Of a stretch of DNA of 64,000 bases, positions 9,907-19,030 are shown one piece after another. The DNA lies in assembly GCA_026168455.1 (NCBI GenBank), contig CM047431.1, forward strand, positions 22,013,365 to 22,077,364, given 5' to 3'. Positions within the stretch are counted from its first letter, which is position 1, and the number at the start of each line of letters is the position of its first letter. Below the pieces are notes generated by a model. It worked only from the letters and a program-made list of their open reading frames with translations. It had not been told where the DNA came from and made no database searches. The position numbers and the translations under genes were made by a program. This DNA is from Theocolax elegans. Taxonomy: Eukaryota > Arthropoda > Insecta > Hymenoptera > Cerocephalidae.

Positions 9907-11028
9907 TTAGTTTTTTGGATTTTCATCACTTAGTTCTACGTCTAAAGTTAAACTATTTACTTGTTTGACTTTATTAATTCTATTTTCTTGATCTTTAAAC
10001 CAGCATTCAGTTTCAGAATGAAAACGTGTTCCTTTTTCTTTTTCTTTACATATTTTGCAAGGTGTTTTTTCACTTTTCTCTTTTGTGTTTGGTTTATTCT
10101 TTTTCATATCTAAATTTTTTTTGTACATTAAATGTTCTAATTTACTTATTTCATTATGTAGGTCTTCAGTTTTTGTTAATTTTTCTCTATCAATTTTATC
10201 AATTATATAATTTGGCAGACCTATAGCAATCAGATCTATCAACGTTTCATTGTCAATAGTTTTTCTTACTAGCAATAAAATTTTTTCTTTTTTTATAGAG
10301 TATTCTAACAATGAACCTGTCTGATATTTAAATGCTAATGCATATTTTATTTGAGACCATCCTTTACTGGCAAATGTATTACAAAAATTTTGTTTCCACT
10401 CTTCCCAATTTGCTTCAATTGTAAGCTTGAGAAGTGTACAACTATACCAATCTGCGGCCCCCTTTTCCATAAAAGATTTTAAAATTTCAATTTTTTTGTT
10501 ATCAATGTTTAAATCAAACCGTTCACATTCTTTTTCAAATTCAATCATCCATTGATTCGCATTCGAATTTTTACCATCAAATTTTTCAATTGTAAATTCT
10601 TTAGCTAATTTTCCAATGTTTATTTTTTCCGATTTTTCTTCGCTTTTTTCAAGTAATTTCTGTAATAGTTGTACTAATGGTATTTCTGCTGCATTCGCTG
10701 TCACGTCACTAGTATTTTTGTTTTCAATCAATTCTTCTAAATATTCATCGTTAAATTGTACATTTCCTTCTTTATCAAAATAAGTATTTTTTAATTCTTT
10801 AGTTAAAGTAATCCATACTTGTCTCATTTGGTGTCTTTGTTTTAATGCTTTCTTTACCTTATTAAACGTAGGCGTTTTAGCGAGCTCCTCGTGGTAGATT
10901 GCATTCATGTAATCGTGTGGAATTTTATACACACGACCGTCTGGCGTGGTGAGTCTGGTTACACATAATATGTTGGATTTTCCATCCGAGGCTTCTAGCA
11001 ACGTAAACTTAAATTGCAACTTGTCCAT
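9907..11028 (-). CDS. gag: Element A Gag, nucleocapsid-type structural protein
   Basis: Gag forms the cytoplasmic particle that packages the element RNA. The 373-codon frame starts at the first ATG (MDKLQFKF), 26 bases from the LTR edge; the open frame runs slightly further upstream without an ATG. Residues about 150-290 have the character of a retrotransposon Gag capsid (WMIEFEKECERF, WEEWKQNF). A C-terminal cysteine-histidine cluster, CKICKEKEKG then H and C, has spacing C-x2-C-x9-H-x4-C, longer than the standard C-x2-C-x4-H-x4-C zinc knuckle. Gag ends at TAA (9907-9909), immediately after the slippery heptamer, and pol lies in the -1 frame. Confidence 0.92.
   Translation of the reverse strand: MDKLQFKFTLLEASDGKSNILCVTRLTTPDGRVYKIPHDYMNAIYHEELAKTPTFNKVKKALKQRHQMRQVWITLTKELKNTYFDKEGNVQFNDEYLEELIENKNTSDVTANAAEIPLVQLLQKLLEKSEEKSEKINIGKLAKEFTIEKFDGKNSNANQWMIEFEKECERFDLNIDNKKIEILKSFMEKGAADWYSCTLLKLTIEANWEEWKQNFCNTFASKGWSQIKYALAFKYQTGSLLEYSIKKEKILLLVRKTIDNETLIDLIAIGLPNYIIDKIDREKLTKTEDLHNEISKLEHLMYKKNLDMKKNKPNTKEKSEKTPCKICKEKEKGTRFHSETECWFKDQENRINKVKQVNSLTLDVELSDENPKN
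9910..9916 (-). promoter_or_regulatory. A AAA AAC slippery heptamer, -1 ribosomal frameshift site
   Basis: On the minus strand gag ends CCA AAA AAC TAA. A|AAA|AAC fits the X XXY YYZ rule in the gag frame, and slipping back one base enters the pol frame, which is open from there (LIIPPLIELP). The gag stop follows at once. Confidence 0.85.
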
Positions 11029-11054
11029 TGTGATTTTCAACGAGAATGTTGTTT

Positions 11055-11394
11055 TATAATGTTCATAGGTTATAGGTTAGAATAATACATGAATTGTTTC
11101 TCTGTAAATAACAAAGAATTTTATTATTTTATACAAAATATAATTACATACTTAATAAATAATGTTTATTTACCTGTAAATAACAAAGAAACAACATTCA
11201 ATGTTATTATTCACAAGGTTGTCTTTAGATTACTTTTATAAAGTTTTATTCATTGTTTTCGGTATATCTTTATTAACCGCACTAATTGACACGTGCCAAT
11301 TCTTATCTGCAAATTTTACCTGTCGGTATATTAAAAGATTTGATTTACCGACCTACACGCGCGCAATTCAAATAGACTAAGGATATTCCTTACA
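11055..11394 (-). repeat. 5' LTR of element A
   Basis: Identical to 6433-6772. Being upstream of gag on the minus strand, this copy would carry the active promoter. Confidence 0.93.
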
Positions 11395-11398
11395 TACA
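11395..11398. repeat. Target-site duplication TACA, element A right
   Basis: Matches 6429-6432 and directly abuts the right LTR edge. Confidence 0.85.
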
Positions 11399-12257
11399 TT
11401 TGGAGGATTTGCCCTTTGCAGCGGCAGAGCGGACACTTCGGTTCTTTATAACCGCTCGTTCCGCACGGGGAGGGCTGAGGCTGCAACCGCGTCTCCAGCT
11501 CAGCGACTCTTCGTTTAGCGTCATCCGCTTTCTGCTGGAGACGCCGGTGCTCTCTTCTTCCGCCGCCCTTTCTTTGGCCTCCCGCTGCTGGGCACGGAAC
11601 GTTGCCAGGACCTCGCACTCCTTTTTGAGATCCTGGACGCGCTCACCTCAGACACATTTTGTAATGGGAGCCGTTGGATGAGCCTCGGCAAACGCATCAA
11701 AATTTGCCAAGGCCTCCTGCTCGGCTGCCCGTAGCTGAACCCTCAGGGCTTTCATGTGCCTGAGAGCAGCCTCCGTCTCCTGCCACTCCTCTTCTTCCGT
11801 CTTGGGTCGCGTAACCTCTGGCGCCGCAGGGGTTTCGGGTTGGGACCCATTGGAGTGGGGTCGACGGAGCTGGGGTCTGGTGGTGGCTGGTTCCGGCGTA
11901 GTCTTCCTCTGCGGGTGATCCAATACCGGGTTGCCCTCCTTCTTCATCCGCTCTTCACTCGCGGATGTTGGCGTCGTCGGAGAGGGCAGGGTTATCGTCC
12001 CCTTTGCCTGCGCCAAGCGGGCCGCAGGGGTCGCTACGTAGACCGTGTCCTGGCCCTGGCTATCCTCCAGGACCTCTTCCAGGACGACGGCGGCGATGCT
12101 CCTCCTGGAGCTGTTGCTGCCGATGATCTACGGCAGCAATTACTGCAGACAGGACGTCCGTCGTCTGCATCTCGCCGTGGCTGGCCAGGGTGTCAATTAT
12201 CCTGGCTAGAAGAAACTCCAGGGCTTCCTGGTCAACCTCGATGATCATCTGCATCAA
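11399..12257 (-). pseudogene. Element B third ORF, coiled-coil protein with C-terminal CxxC motif, broken
   Basis: Three minus-strand frames lie end to end here (12060-12257, 11648-12016, and about 11399-11618) and read as one disrupted protein of roughly 280 residues. The first part is helical (EALEFLLARIIDTLASH), the middle is Pro/Thr/Ser-rich and then charged and helical (RHMKALRVQLRAAEQEA), and the last is coiled-coil-like (AKRRVAELETRLQ) followed by CPLCRCKG. It starts 49 bases downstream of the integrase stop, where an env or accessory ORF would sit. I see no signal peptide, membrane anchor or envelope motif. The breaks are a frameshift near 12090-12110, a stop near 11648 and a frameshift near 11550. 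I do not recognise the family. An unusual gag-like or accessory protein is possible. Confidence 0.5.
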
Positions 12258-12305
12258 AAATTAAGATCTCAGGTTATGGCCTATTGTTTTAAACGATACT
12301 GTTCT

Positions 12306-13857
12306 TTATTTGGATTTTGATCCACGAGGACGCCCTCGTCCTCGTCTAAGGGAAACAGTTTCTGGCTGTGCATCGATATGCTGTCTTACTGGGGATCGGC
12401 GTCGCACGGTCGCATTCGCTCTCCGGGGACGGCCACGTGGTCGTTTGGTAGCGGGGGCCCTATCTAAGGACGTACGCGACGTCTCACGTGGTTTACACCG
12501 AATCCCTTCGCTAGGTGACTCGTTCGCATTATACTCCCTCGCAGGGGAGGCTTTGCTCGCTACAGGTGAGTCGCACTTCACCTTTTGGTCCCTCGACGGT
12601 TGAGATCTCGCAGGTTGCTCTTCATCGGTTGATTCAGCATCATTTTCGGGGACGTATATCTTCAAATGCTCGATGTGAGATACTTCTTGGTCCCCTTGAT
12701 CATCTTGTATGACATATGTATTCATACATTTCCTATTGATGATCAAATGCGGCCCTGTGTATTTCGGAGTAAGCTTAGCCGAGATACCTTGTGCGCTAGA
12801 CGAGAGGATCCGGTTGCGTTTCCACACCAGATCTCCTACCTCGAATTCCGCTGGCCTTCGTCGTGAGTTGAAGATTTCGGCTTGCCGGACCTTACTGGCA
12901 GCCGACAGACAATTTGCGTTCTCGTGCAGTCTTGGCAACTGTTTGATTTTGTCGTTCCAATCCTGCAGTCTACGGACCTGAAACTGTTGCTGGGAAAGCC
13001 GTTCTTGCTCTCGACGAGCTGTACTAGGCGCGTCGGGTTGGTGACCATAGTTCATCATAGTTGGGCTGCATCCAGTAGAACTTTGCACCGCTGTGTTTAG
13101 TGCAAAGACTAACTCTGGCAGCTTGTCGTCCCAGTCGCTGTGCTTATCCTGAATATACGACGCCACCATTGTCTTAAGGGTCCGATTGGCCCTATCGACA
13201 GGATTGGCCTGTGCGTGATAAGGGGGTGTCGTCGAATGATACACTCCCTTAGTTTCGAGGTATTCGTCTACGATTTTATTTTTAAACTTGGTCCCGTTGT
13301 CCGAATGAAATACTTCCGGTATGCCGAACCGGTTAATCACTCGTTTGTGAAGCTCGCGGACTATCGTCTTTGCGTTAGCTTTTCTTGTCGGGATTGCTTC
13401 AGTCCAGCGCGTGAATAAATCCTGGAATACTAGGATGTATTCGTATCCTCGGCTAGAGCGTGGAAGCGGGCCGGTGATATCTCCTGATACCACCTGCCAT
13501 GGTCTGTCCGATTGACGGTGACCAATTAACCCTGAAGGAGCACGTTGCTCGACCTTACATTGCTGGCACACTTGACATCGCCTGACGTAATCCGCAACTT
13601 CTGCGTAGGACCGTGACCAATAATAGTTTTGAGCCACGCGGGCGAATGTCTTTTCCCTTCCAATATGGCCAGCTGAGGGGTCGTCGTGACACTTTCTCAG
13701 AATAGAGTGACGATTCTCTACGGGTACGACCAGCTTCCATGCTTGCTCGTCATCCATCACTTCCTCTAATTCTTTGTCTGGGCGATAGATGTATAAATTC
13801 CTCCAACTATTTTGTAGTCGGGGAAATCACGAGGTCTGTCGGAAACGTTCTTGATCC
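12306..13857 (-). pseudogene. pol: Element B integrase with C-terminal AT-hooks, catalytic Glu replaced
   Basis: The frame is open from the LINE junction (DWIKNVS) to TAA. It contains the integrase zinc domain (H...H, then CQVCQQC), the core with D in SGDITGP and D in HSDNGTKF, and the GPHLII-type C-terminal fold. The third catalytic residue is Asp: NPVDRANR is encoded by GAT at 13194-13196 where the family has Glu, a single-base change expected to cripple strand transfer. The last 60 or so residues carry two AT-hook-like motifs (KRPRGRPRR and RRGRGRPRG) that could tether the integrase to AT-rich DNA. The upstream RT and RNase H are missing beyond the LINE, so this cannot be made as a normal Pol. 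No stop interrupts the remaining 500 or so codons. Confidence 0.85.
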
Positions 13858-13869
13858 AGTCTTATGTGC

Positions 13870-15069
13870 GTATTACACGCAAGGAGTATTCCGAGGTATG
13901 CCCGGCGTGCAATAATATCACGCAATCGCATTGCGTGTCGGTCGTGCCAAACTCTGATCTCCGACGCTGCTGTGACATAGCGCGCACATCTGCGGTTCCG
14001 TGTGCTAGTAGCTCTTCACACCGAGTAGGGGCAGCACCTACTGGGTCGCAATTCGCGGTCGCGACGGCGAGTACGACAGCTGCGGAGTCTCTCGCGACTC
14101 TCCCCACCATGTCAGGCGCGAAGCGCCTAGCCTCGCCCCCATCACCATCTTTGACGCAGGTTGCCAAGCAATCTCGCGCGACCACTCCTACTGTCCCCAA
14201 TGCGGAGCGATCGGGCGTCACTCGGGAGGCCGTTGCGATGGCGGATGCTCCTCCAACGTGGTTCACTGTCTTCGAGCGCGCTATTGTTATGCTCGTTGAG
14301 AGAGTGGAAGTCAAAGTTGACGGCGTTGATGCAAAACTAAACTCCCTTAGCGCCGAGTTGAATACGCTCCGTGGAGGAGTCGAAACGTACTGATTCGCGC
14401 TTTAATGATTTGGGAGCTCGCGTCGACCGTCTGGAGGCCAACGCTAACCGACTCCATGAGCGTGACACTCCCTCGGCGTCGTCACTTTCGAACGATATCG
14501 GTGCTCAGGACAAAAATACATGTGACATCTTGTTTACTGGTCTGCCTACCGTTTCCTTTCTGAACGACCTTAAGTTAATTGAAACGGTCTTAATACATAT
14601 TAAGCTTCCTCTGGTCGTGTCACATATAGTTGAGATCCGTCCGTGGCTGCCGCGTGCGGTAAATTCTGTTACCTCAATTACTCCATCGTTTTCAAGTCAG
14701 ACGTCAACCACTCCTCCTTCTCCTAATGCGTCTAAAGACCTAGATTGTAAGGTTTCATCACCGTCTGTCAGAGACCTAATCGTTGATAAAGCGTATTTAC
14801 TTAAGGGTGCAACGGCCTCTAGCATTTTTGGTGTGGGAGGAGATTCTTCACTACATATCAGGCCGTTGTGGCCGAAGACGGTTCACGCTCTATGGATGAA
14901 GTCTCTGCGCAGAGCTAAGGAAATTGGATACTTGCGCCCGATTGTTAAAAATTGTACGGTATTCATGCGCAAAGAAAAGAAGGGAGCATATCGCATTAAC
15001 TCTGAAGCTGAGCTTCTCTCTATATCGCCAAATCCTTCATCACCCAGTGCCATTCTTCCTCCCTTGTGA
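13870..15069 (+). pseudogene. LINE E ORF1, RNA-binding chaperone type, frameshifted
   Basis: The N-terminal part has a zinc-binding-like cluster (EVCPACNN, then further His and Cys), as in PHD-type fingers of some CR1/L2-group ORF1 proteins. The centre is Ser/Pro/Thr-rich. A coiled coil follows (VERVEVKVDGVDAKLNSL), continued after a one-base frameshift at about 14371-14393 by DSRFNDLGARVDRLEANAN. Next comes an RRM-like stretch (CDILFTGLP) and a basic C-terminal domain (VFMRKEKKGAYRIN). Such proteins coat the LINE RNA and help target-primed reverse transcription. No natural ATG is visible at the 5' edge, so the element is probably 5'-truncated within this ORF. The ORF ends at TGA about 110 bases before recognisable ORF2 endonuclease sequence. 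Confidence 0.7.
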
Positions 15070-15090
15070 AAGACAGCTGGTCAGGCGCCT

Positions 15091-18000
15091 CCACCTCATG
15101 CACGTTCATATTCGCGTTCTTTCTCTATCATCCATATTAACATCAATCGTCTAAAGACTCATTTTGCATCAATTGAATAATTAATATATCCTCAAGCCTA
15201 CGATGTGATAGCGCTCACAGAGACCTTTCTAACGGAATCGGACTCCTCTGACATAGTAAAATTGCTTGGGTACACTATCTACAGACTTGACCGGGTGGGC
15301 AAGGAAGGAGGGGGTGTTGCTGCTTATGTTAAAGATGAGTATAAAGTTAAGATGTTGGCCCACTCTGATAAACTATTCTCGAACTCTCCTAAGTTCATGA
15401 TACTACATATTGTTGGTAAATCGATTTCGATGATCCTGAGTGTTGTTTACAGACGGCCAACAGCTTCTTACCCCATTGCCTTCTTTGATTTATTATCTGA
15501 TATCCTTCCTTCCCATAGACTTGCTGTTATAACTGGGGACTTCAATATTGATATGAAGTCCCCAAGTGCTGCGGCAGACATGCTGAGAGCTAATATAACT
15601 GCTCTCAATCTATCTCTCGTCACTTCCGATCCAACTCATCATGCCGTCTCATCGTTAGGTTTTTCACACACTTGGCTTGATCTCTTCCTTATCAGTGACC
15701 CATCTCCTGATTATTTTTATTCTAAGTCATTAACCCCTTTTGCTGCGGGACACGACTACATTACATTATATTTACAAATTAATAAAGACCCGCTCAAAAT
15801 AAGAAAGTACTGGTCTATTTTAAGCTCAAGCACAGCTCTCTCATCTCATCATTCTCCTGAACCATATACTTCAATTCTTTCAGAGTCGTCTGACCAGAAT
15901 TTAAATTTGAACCCGGAGTCGAATTTGATTTCTTCCTCATTATCTTGCTCTCCTTTTAATCTTTCACCTCACACTCATGCACCTAATCCACTTATCTCCT
16001 CTCATTATGCAACATCACTCAACCTGTCATCGTCTAACTTATTTTCTACACCTCATCGCACTCAATCATTCTGCATGTCATCACCTAATTTATTACTCAC
16101 TCATTCATTTCTCATGTCTTCACCTAACTTATTATTCACTCCTCATACCATTCATTCATTAGGCTCGGTGCCACAAAATTTACCACTTTCTCATCTCGAT
16201 CTTCATTCGCCTACGCATATTTATTCTTATTCTTGCGTCGATCTTTCCGCCCACCTCCTGACTTCCGTTTCTCACCTCATGGTATCAGCTCTTTCTGCTT
16301 TTGATACCATCGCGCCGGCTAAGCTGATAACGGTCGGCAATAAATCTAAGCCATGGGTGACAGCGGAAGTTAGAAGGCTTATTAAGACCAGGAACTTGGC
16401 ATTTAAAAATTTCAAAATTTCTACCCGCATGGAGTATTATGAGAAATACAAGGCTCTAAGGAACAAGATCTCTAATCTTCTCGACTGCAATAAGTATAAC
16501 TTTCTGTCTAACAAATTAAAGAGCGCTGTAAACCCGAAAGCGAAATGGAGAGAATTAAAAAACCTTGGTCTCTGTTCTAAGCCTAATTTATCTCCGCTGG
16601 ATTATTTCTCCACCCAGGAATTGAATAATCATTATGCCTCGATATCCAATCGGGTTCCTCCGCTCTCATCCTCTTTTTTAAACTCAATCCTTTCCCCTGT
16701 TTCTGACCATTCTAGTCCATCTTATTTCGATTTTAATGTAGTTAGTTCCTTGGCAGTTCAGCGTGCTCTTTTTAATGCGAAGTCAAGGGCGGTGGGGACG
16801 GATGGACTCTCTGTGGCGATGCTCAAGCTGCTTGATCCGCAACTGATCCCACAACTCACACCACTTTTTAATGATATGTTATCGCTCGGCTATTTTCCTG
16901 ACTGGTGGAAGAGGTCGTTGCTTTTTCCATTGGCGAAGTCGAACAGGATCGAATCATGCTCGGACACTAGGCCTATTGCTAAACTCTGCGAAGTCTCTAA
17001 ATTACTAGAACGCCTGGTATACTCGCAGTTATCATTTTATCTAGAGTCAAATCACATATTGATAGACAGACAAGCGGGGTTTCGCAGGGGTCATAGCACG
17101 CAAACAGCTCTCTTGGGTGTCCTCGATGACATCAGAAGGGCTATTGACTCACGTTTAATCACTATATTGGTCCTGTTCGATTTCTCCAAGGCATTTGATT
17201 CAGTACCGCATGGTCCTCTATTACTTAAATTGCGTGATGTGGGTTGTTCGAACACTGTGTTGAGGTGGTTTTACCACTACTTAGTTGGTCGTTCACAGGC
17301 CGTAGTGGACGAGTTGGGAGTCTGTTCCGATTGGCTTGAGGTAAATTCGGGCGTACCGCAGGGCAGTGTCTTGGGTCCCTTACTCTTTTCGATTTTTATT
17401 AACGACCTCCCTAATGTACTCGAATTTAGTAAGTACATGATATATGCTGATGATGCCCAGGTTTACTGCTCTTTTCCCCCGGGGGAATTCGAATTGGGTA
17501 TACAAAGAATCACTCATGATGCTAACGCTATTGCATCTTGGGCCTCCATAAATGGTCTAAATTTAAATGTGAACAAAACCAAAGTAATGATCCTGGGCAG
17601 TAAAGCATATGTCTCGCGTATCGATCTAGCCACTGCCCCGCGAGTTAAGCTTCTGGATAGCTATCTTAATTATGAAAATCAGGTAAAATCACTGGGTGTC
17701 TGGCTACTATCTACTCTGGACTGGTCCAAGCACGTTTTGGCCATTTCTCAGAGGGTTCACGGAATCTTGCGTTCACTCCGTTACCATCGACGGGCCTTCT
17801 CCAGGAATACCCGCAAATATCTTGTAAAGGTCTTAATTTTCCTCATTTTGATTACGCTTGCGCGGTCTATAACGACTTGGACCAGATCAGAAACCTAAAG
17901 CTCCAGAGGCTCCTCAATGCGTGTGTTAGATTTGTTTGGGGAAATTTACGTAGGTTCGATCACGTGACGCCATACAGATTGGAGTTGGGATGGTTATCTG

Positions 18001-18234
18001 CGGAGTCGAGACGGTTATTTTTCATTAGTTCTTTATCATTCAGCATCCTGTCGCATAATTCCTCTCATTATCTTTCCGATCATTTCACTCGATTCAGTAG
18101 CTCGTCTGATCAGCGTACTTCATCTCGTCATCCTCCTAAACCATTGACATATCATCCACCTCGTACTGAATCGCTCCATAAATCTTTCGTAATCACTGCA
18201 TCTAAATTATTAGATTCACTTTCTATCATGACTT
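15091..18234 (+). pseudogene. LINE E ORF2, AP endonuclease and reverse transcriptase, broken
   Basis: The endonuclease starts with IHININRL near 15130 and continues with LTET, GGGVAAYV, GDFNIDM and a final GHDYITL. It is interrupted by TAA at 15178-15180, 25 bases before the long open frame (15205-17898). An unusual Ser/Thr/His/Pro-rich linker of about 150 residues with repeated SSPNLL units separates it from RT. RT motifs are clear: QAGFRRGHSTQTAL, FDFSKAFDSVPH, SGVPQGSVLGPLLF and catalytic YADDAQ near 17450. A one-base frameshift at about 17840 moves the C-terminal part (LLNACVRFVWGN) to another frame. The protein would nick target DNA and prime cDNA synthesis. The stop and the frameshift make it non-functional. 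Confidence 0.85.
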
Positions 18235-19030
18235 TCCTAAAGTCAATGCAAAACCGACGTGATCCATTCTCCTTGCGTACCATCACCACGGGGCTTGACC
18301 AACCGCTGTCCAAGGATTCTATGATCTCTAAATCTAGCATCTCTCGGACTTTACGGTGCATCTCCTCCTGGATCTTCTCCGACACCGGGTAATACTTCTG
18401 CTTTATCGGGCGAGCTGATCCCACGTCAATTGAGTGCTCGATAAGTTGGGTTCGCCCGATTTTGGGAGAAGTATTAGACAGCACGTTGCTTACTAGCGCT
18501 CGCAGCTCTTCTCTTTCCGCCTCGGTTGCGTCCGCTATCCCAGCGGACGAGAGGGTAGCTATACCTCCTATGCCAGCAACTTCGAGGTGGATCTGCTGCT
18601 TGCTGTCCTTGAGAAACAGACGGTCGCTATCCGGATCCAATATGGCTCTGAATGCCCGTACGAAATTTACTCCTACGTAGCATTCGGCGTCAAGGTTTGG
18701 TATGATCGCTACTCTTATTTCACGTGTCTCATTTCCGACAGTTAAATGTAAGATCGCATGACCGTTTAGCAGTTGGTAACTACCATCCGCCATCTTGACG
18801 CGTCCGGCGTTCGCCACAATGAGCTCCTTGCCCAATGCTGCGGCGATTTGCAGACCGCTGGGTCCCATCACGGTTGTGGAGGCTACGGGGTCGTATAAGG
18901 CTCTTATACGAAAGCTCTCAATCTCCACGAGACCGTTCCTCCTTTTGAGGCCCATTTCCGCTCCTCTCTGGACCGTCCTTTCGGTCGGAGCGCGTCTGTC
19001 CCAAACTGATCTGGGACAGCGGGGACTCAA
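18235..19030 (-). pseudogene. pol: Element B protease and start of reverse transcriptase, truncated
   Basis: The minus-strand frame overlaps the end of gag by about 110 bases and lies in the +1 frame relative to it. It contains an aspartic protease whose active-site triad reads DPV (LYDPVAST) where DTG or DPG is expected, then the RT N-terminal region with the usual landmarks (IIESLDSGWSSPVVMVRK, RRFCIDFRKV). Homology stops at FRKV, where LINE sequence begins; the codons beyond are LINE DNA read backwards. The catalytic YxDD part and RNase H are missing. The altered protease triad and the truncation make it inactive. Confidence 0.85.

Larger units (their letters stand above)
6433..11394 (-). 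mobile_element. Gypsy-type LTR retrotransposon A, apparently intact
   Basis: The element is 4,962 bp and reads on the minus strand: 5' LTR 11055-11394, gag, pol, polypurine tract, 3' LTR 6433-6772. The two LTRs match at every base I compared, the TACA duplication is intact, and both ORFs are open. The domain order protease-RT-RNase H-integrase places it in Ty3/Gypsy. There is no env-like ORF. The base composition is very AT-rich, unlike the neighbouring element B. The 26 bases between the LTR and the gag ATG show no obvious tRNA-complementary primer site starting TGG, the one structural oddity. Identical LTRs imply recent insertion. Confidence 0.95.
13858..18234 (+). mobile_element. Non-LTR retrotransposon (LINE) E, CR1/Jockey-group, inserted in element B
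   Basis: Opposite in strand to element B, it carries a zinc-finger/coiled-coil ORF1 and an ORF2 with AP endonuclease and RT. The junctions are set by where B's integrase (about 13858) and B's RT start (about 18234) break off, to within about 15 bases. No poly(A) tail, 3' microsatellite or target duplication is visible at the right edge, and ORF2 appears to run into the junction, so the 3' end may be truncated or the insertion unusual. At least two frameshifts and one nonsense codon show it is inactive. The clade (CR1, L2, Kiri or Daphne-like) needs a tree. Confidence 0.85.

Noticed and set aside
11400..12244. Plus-strand ORFs of 93 and 162 codons
   Set aside because: They are antisense to the coiled-coil ORF of element B, whose translation is the more protein-like.
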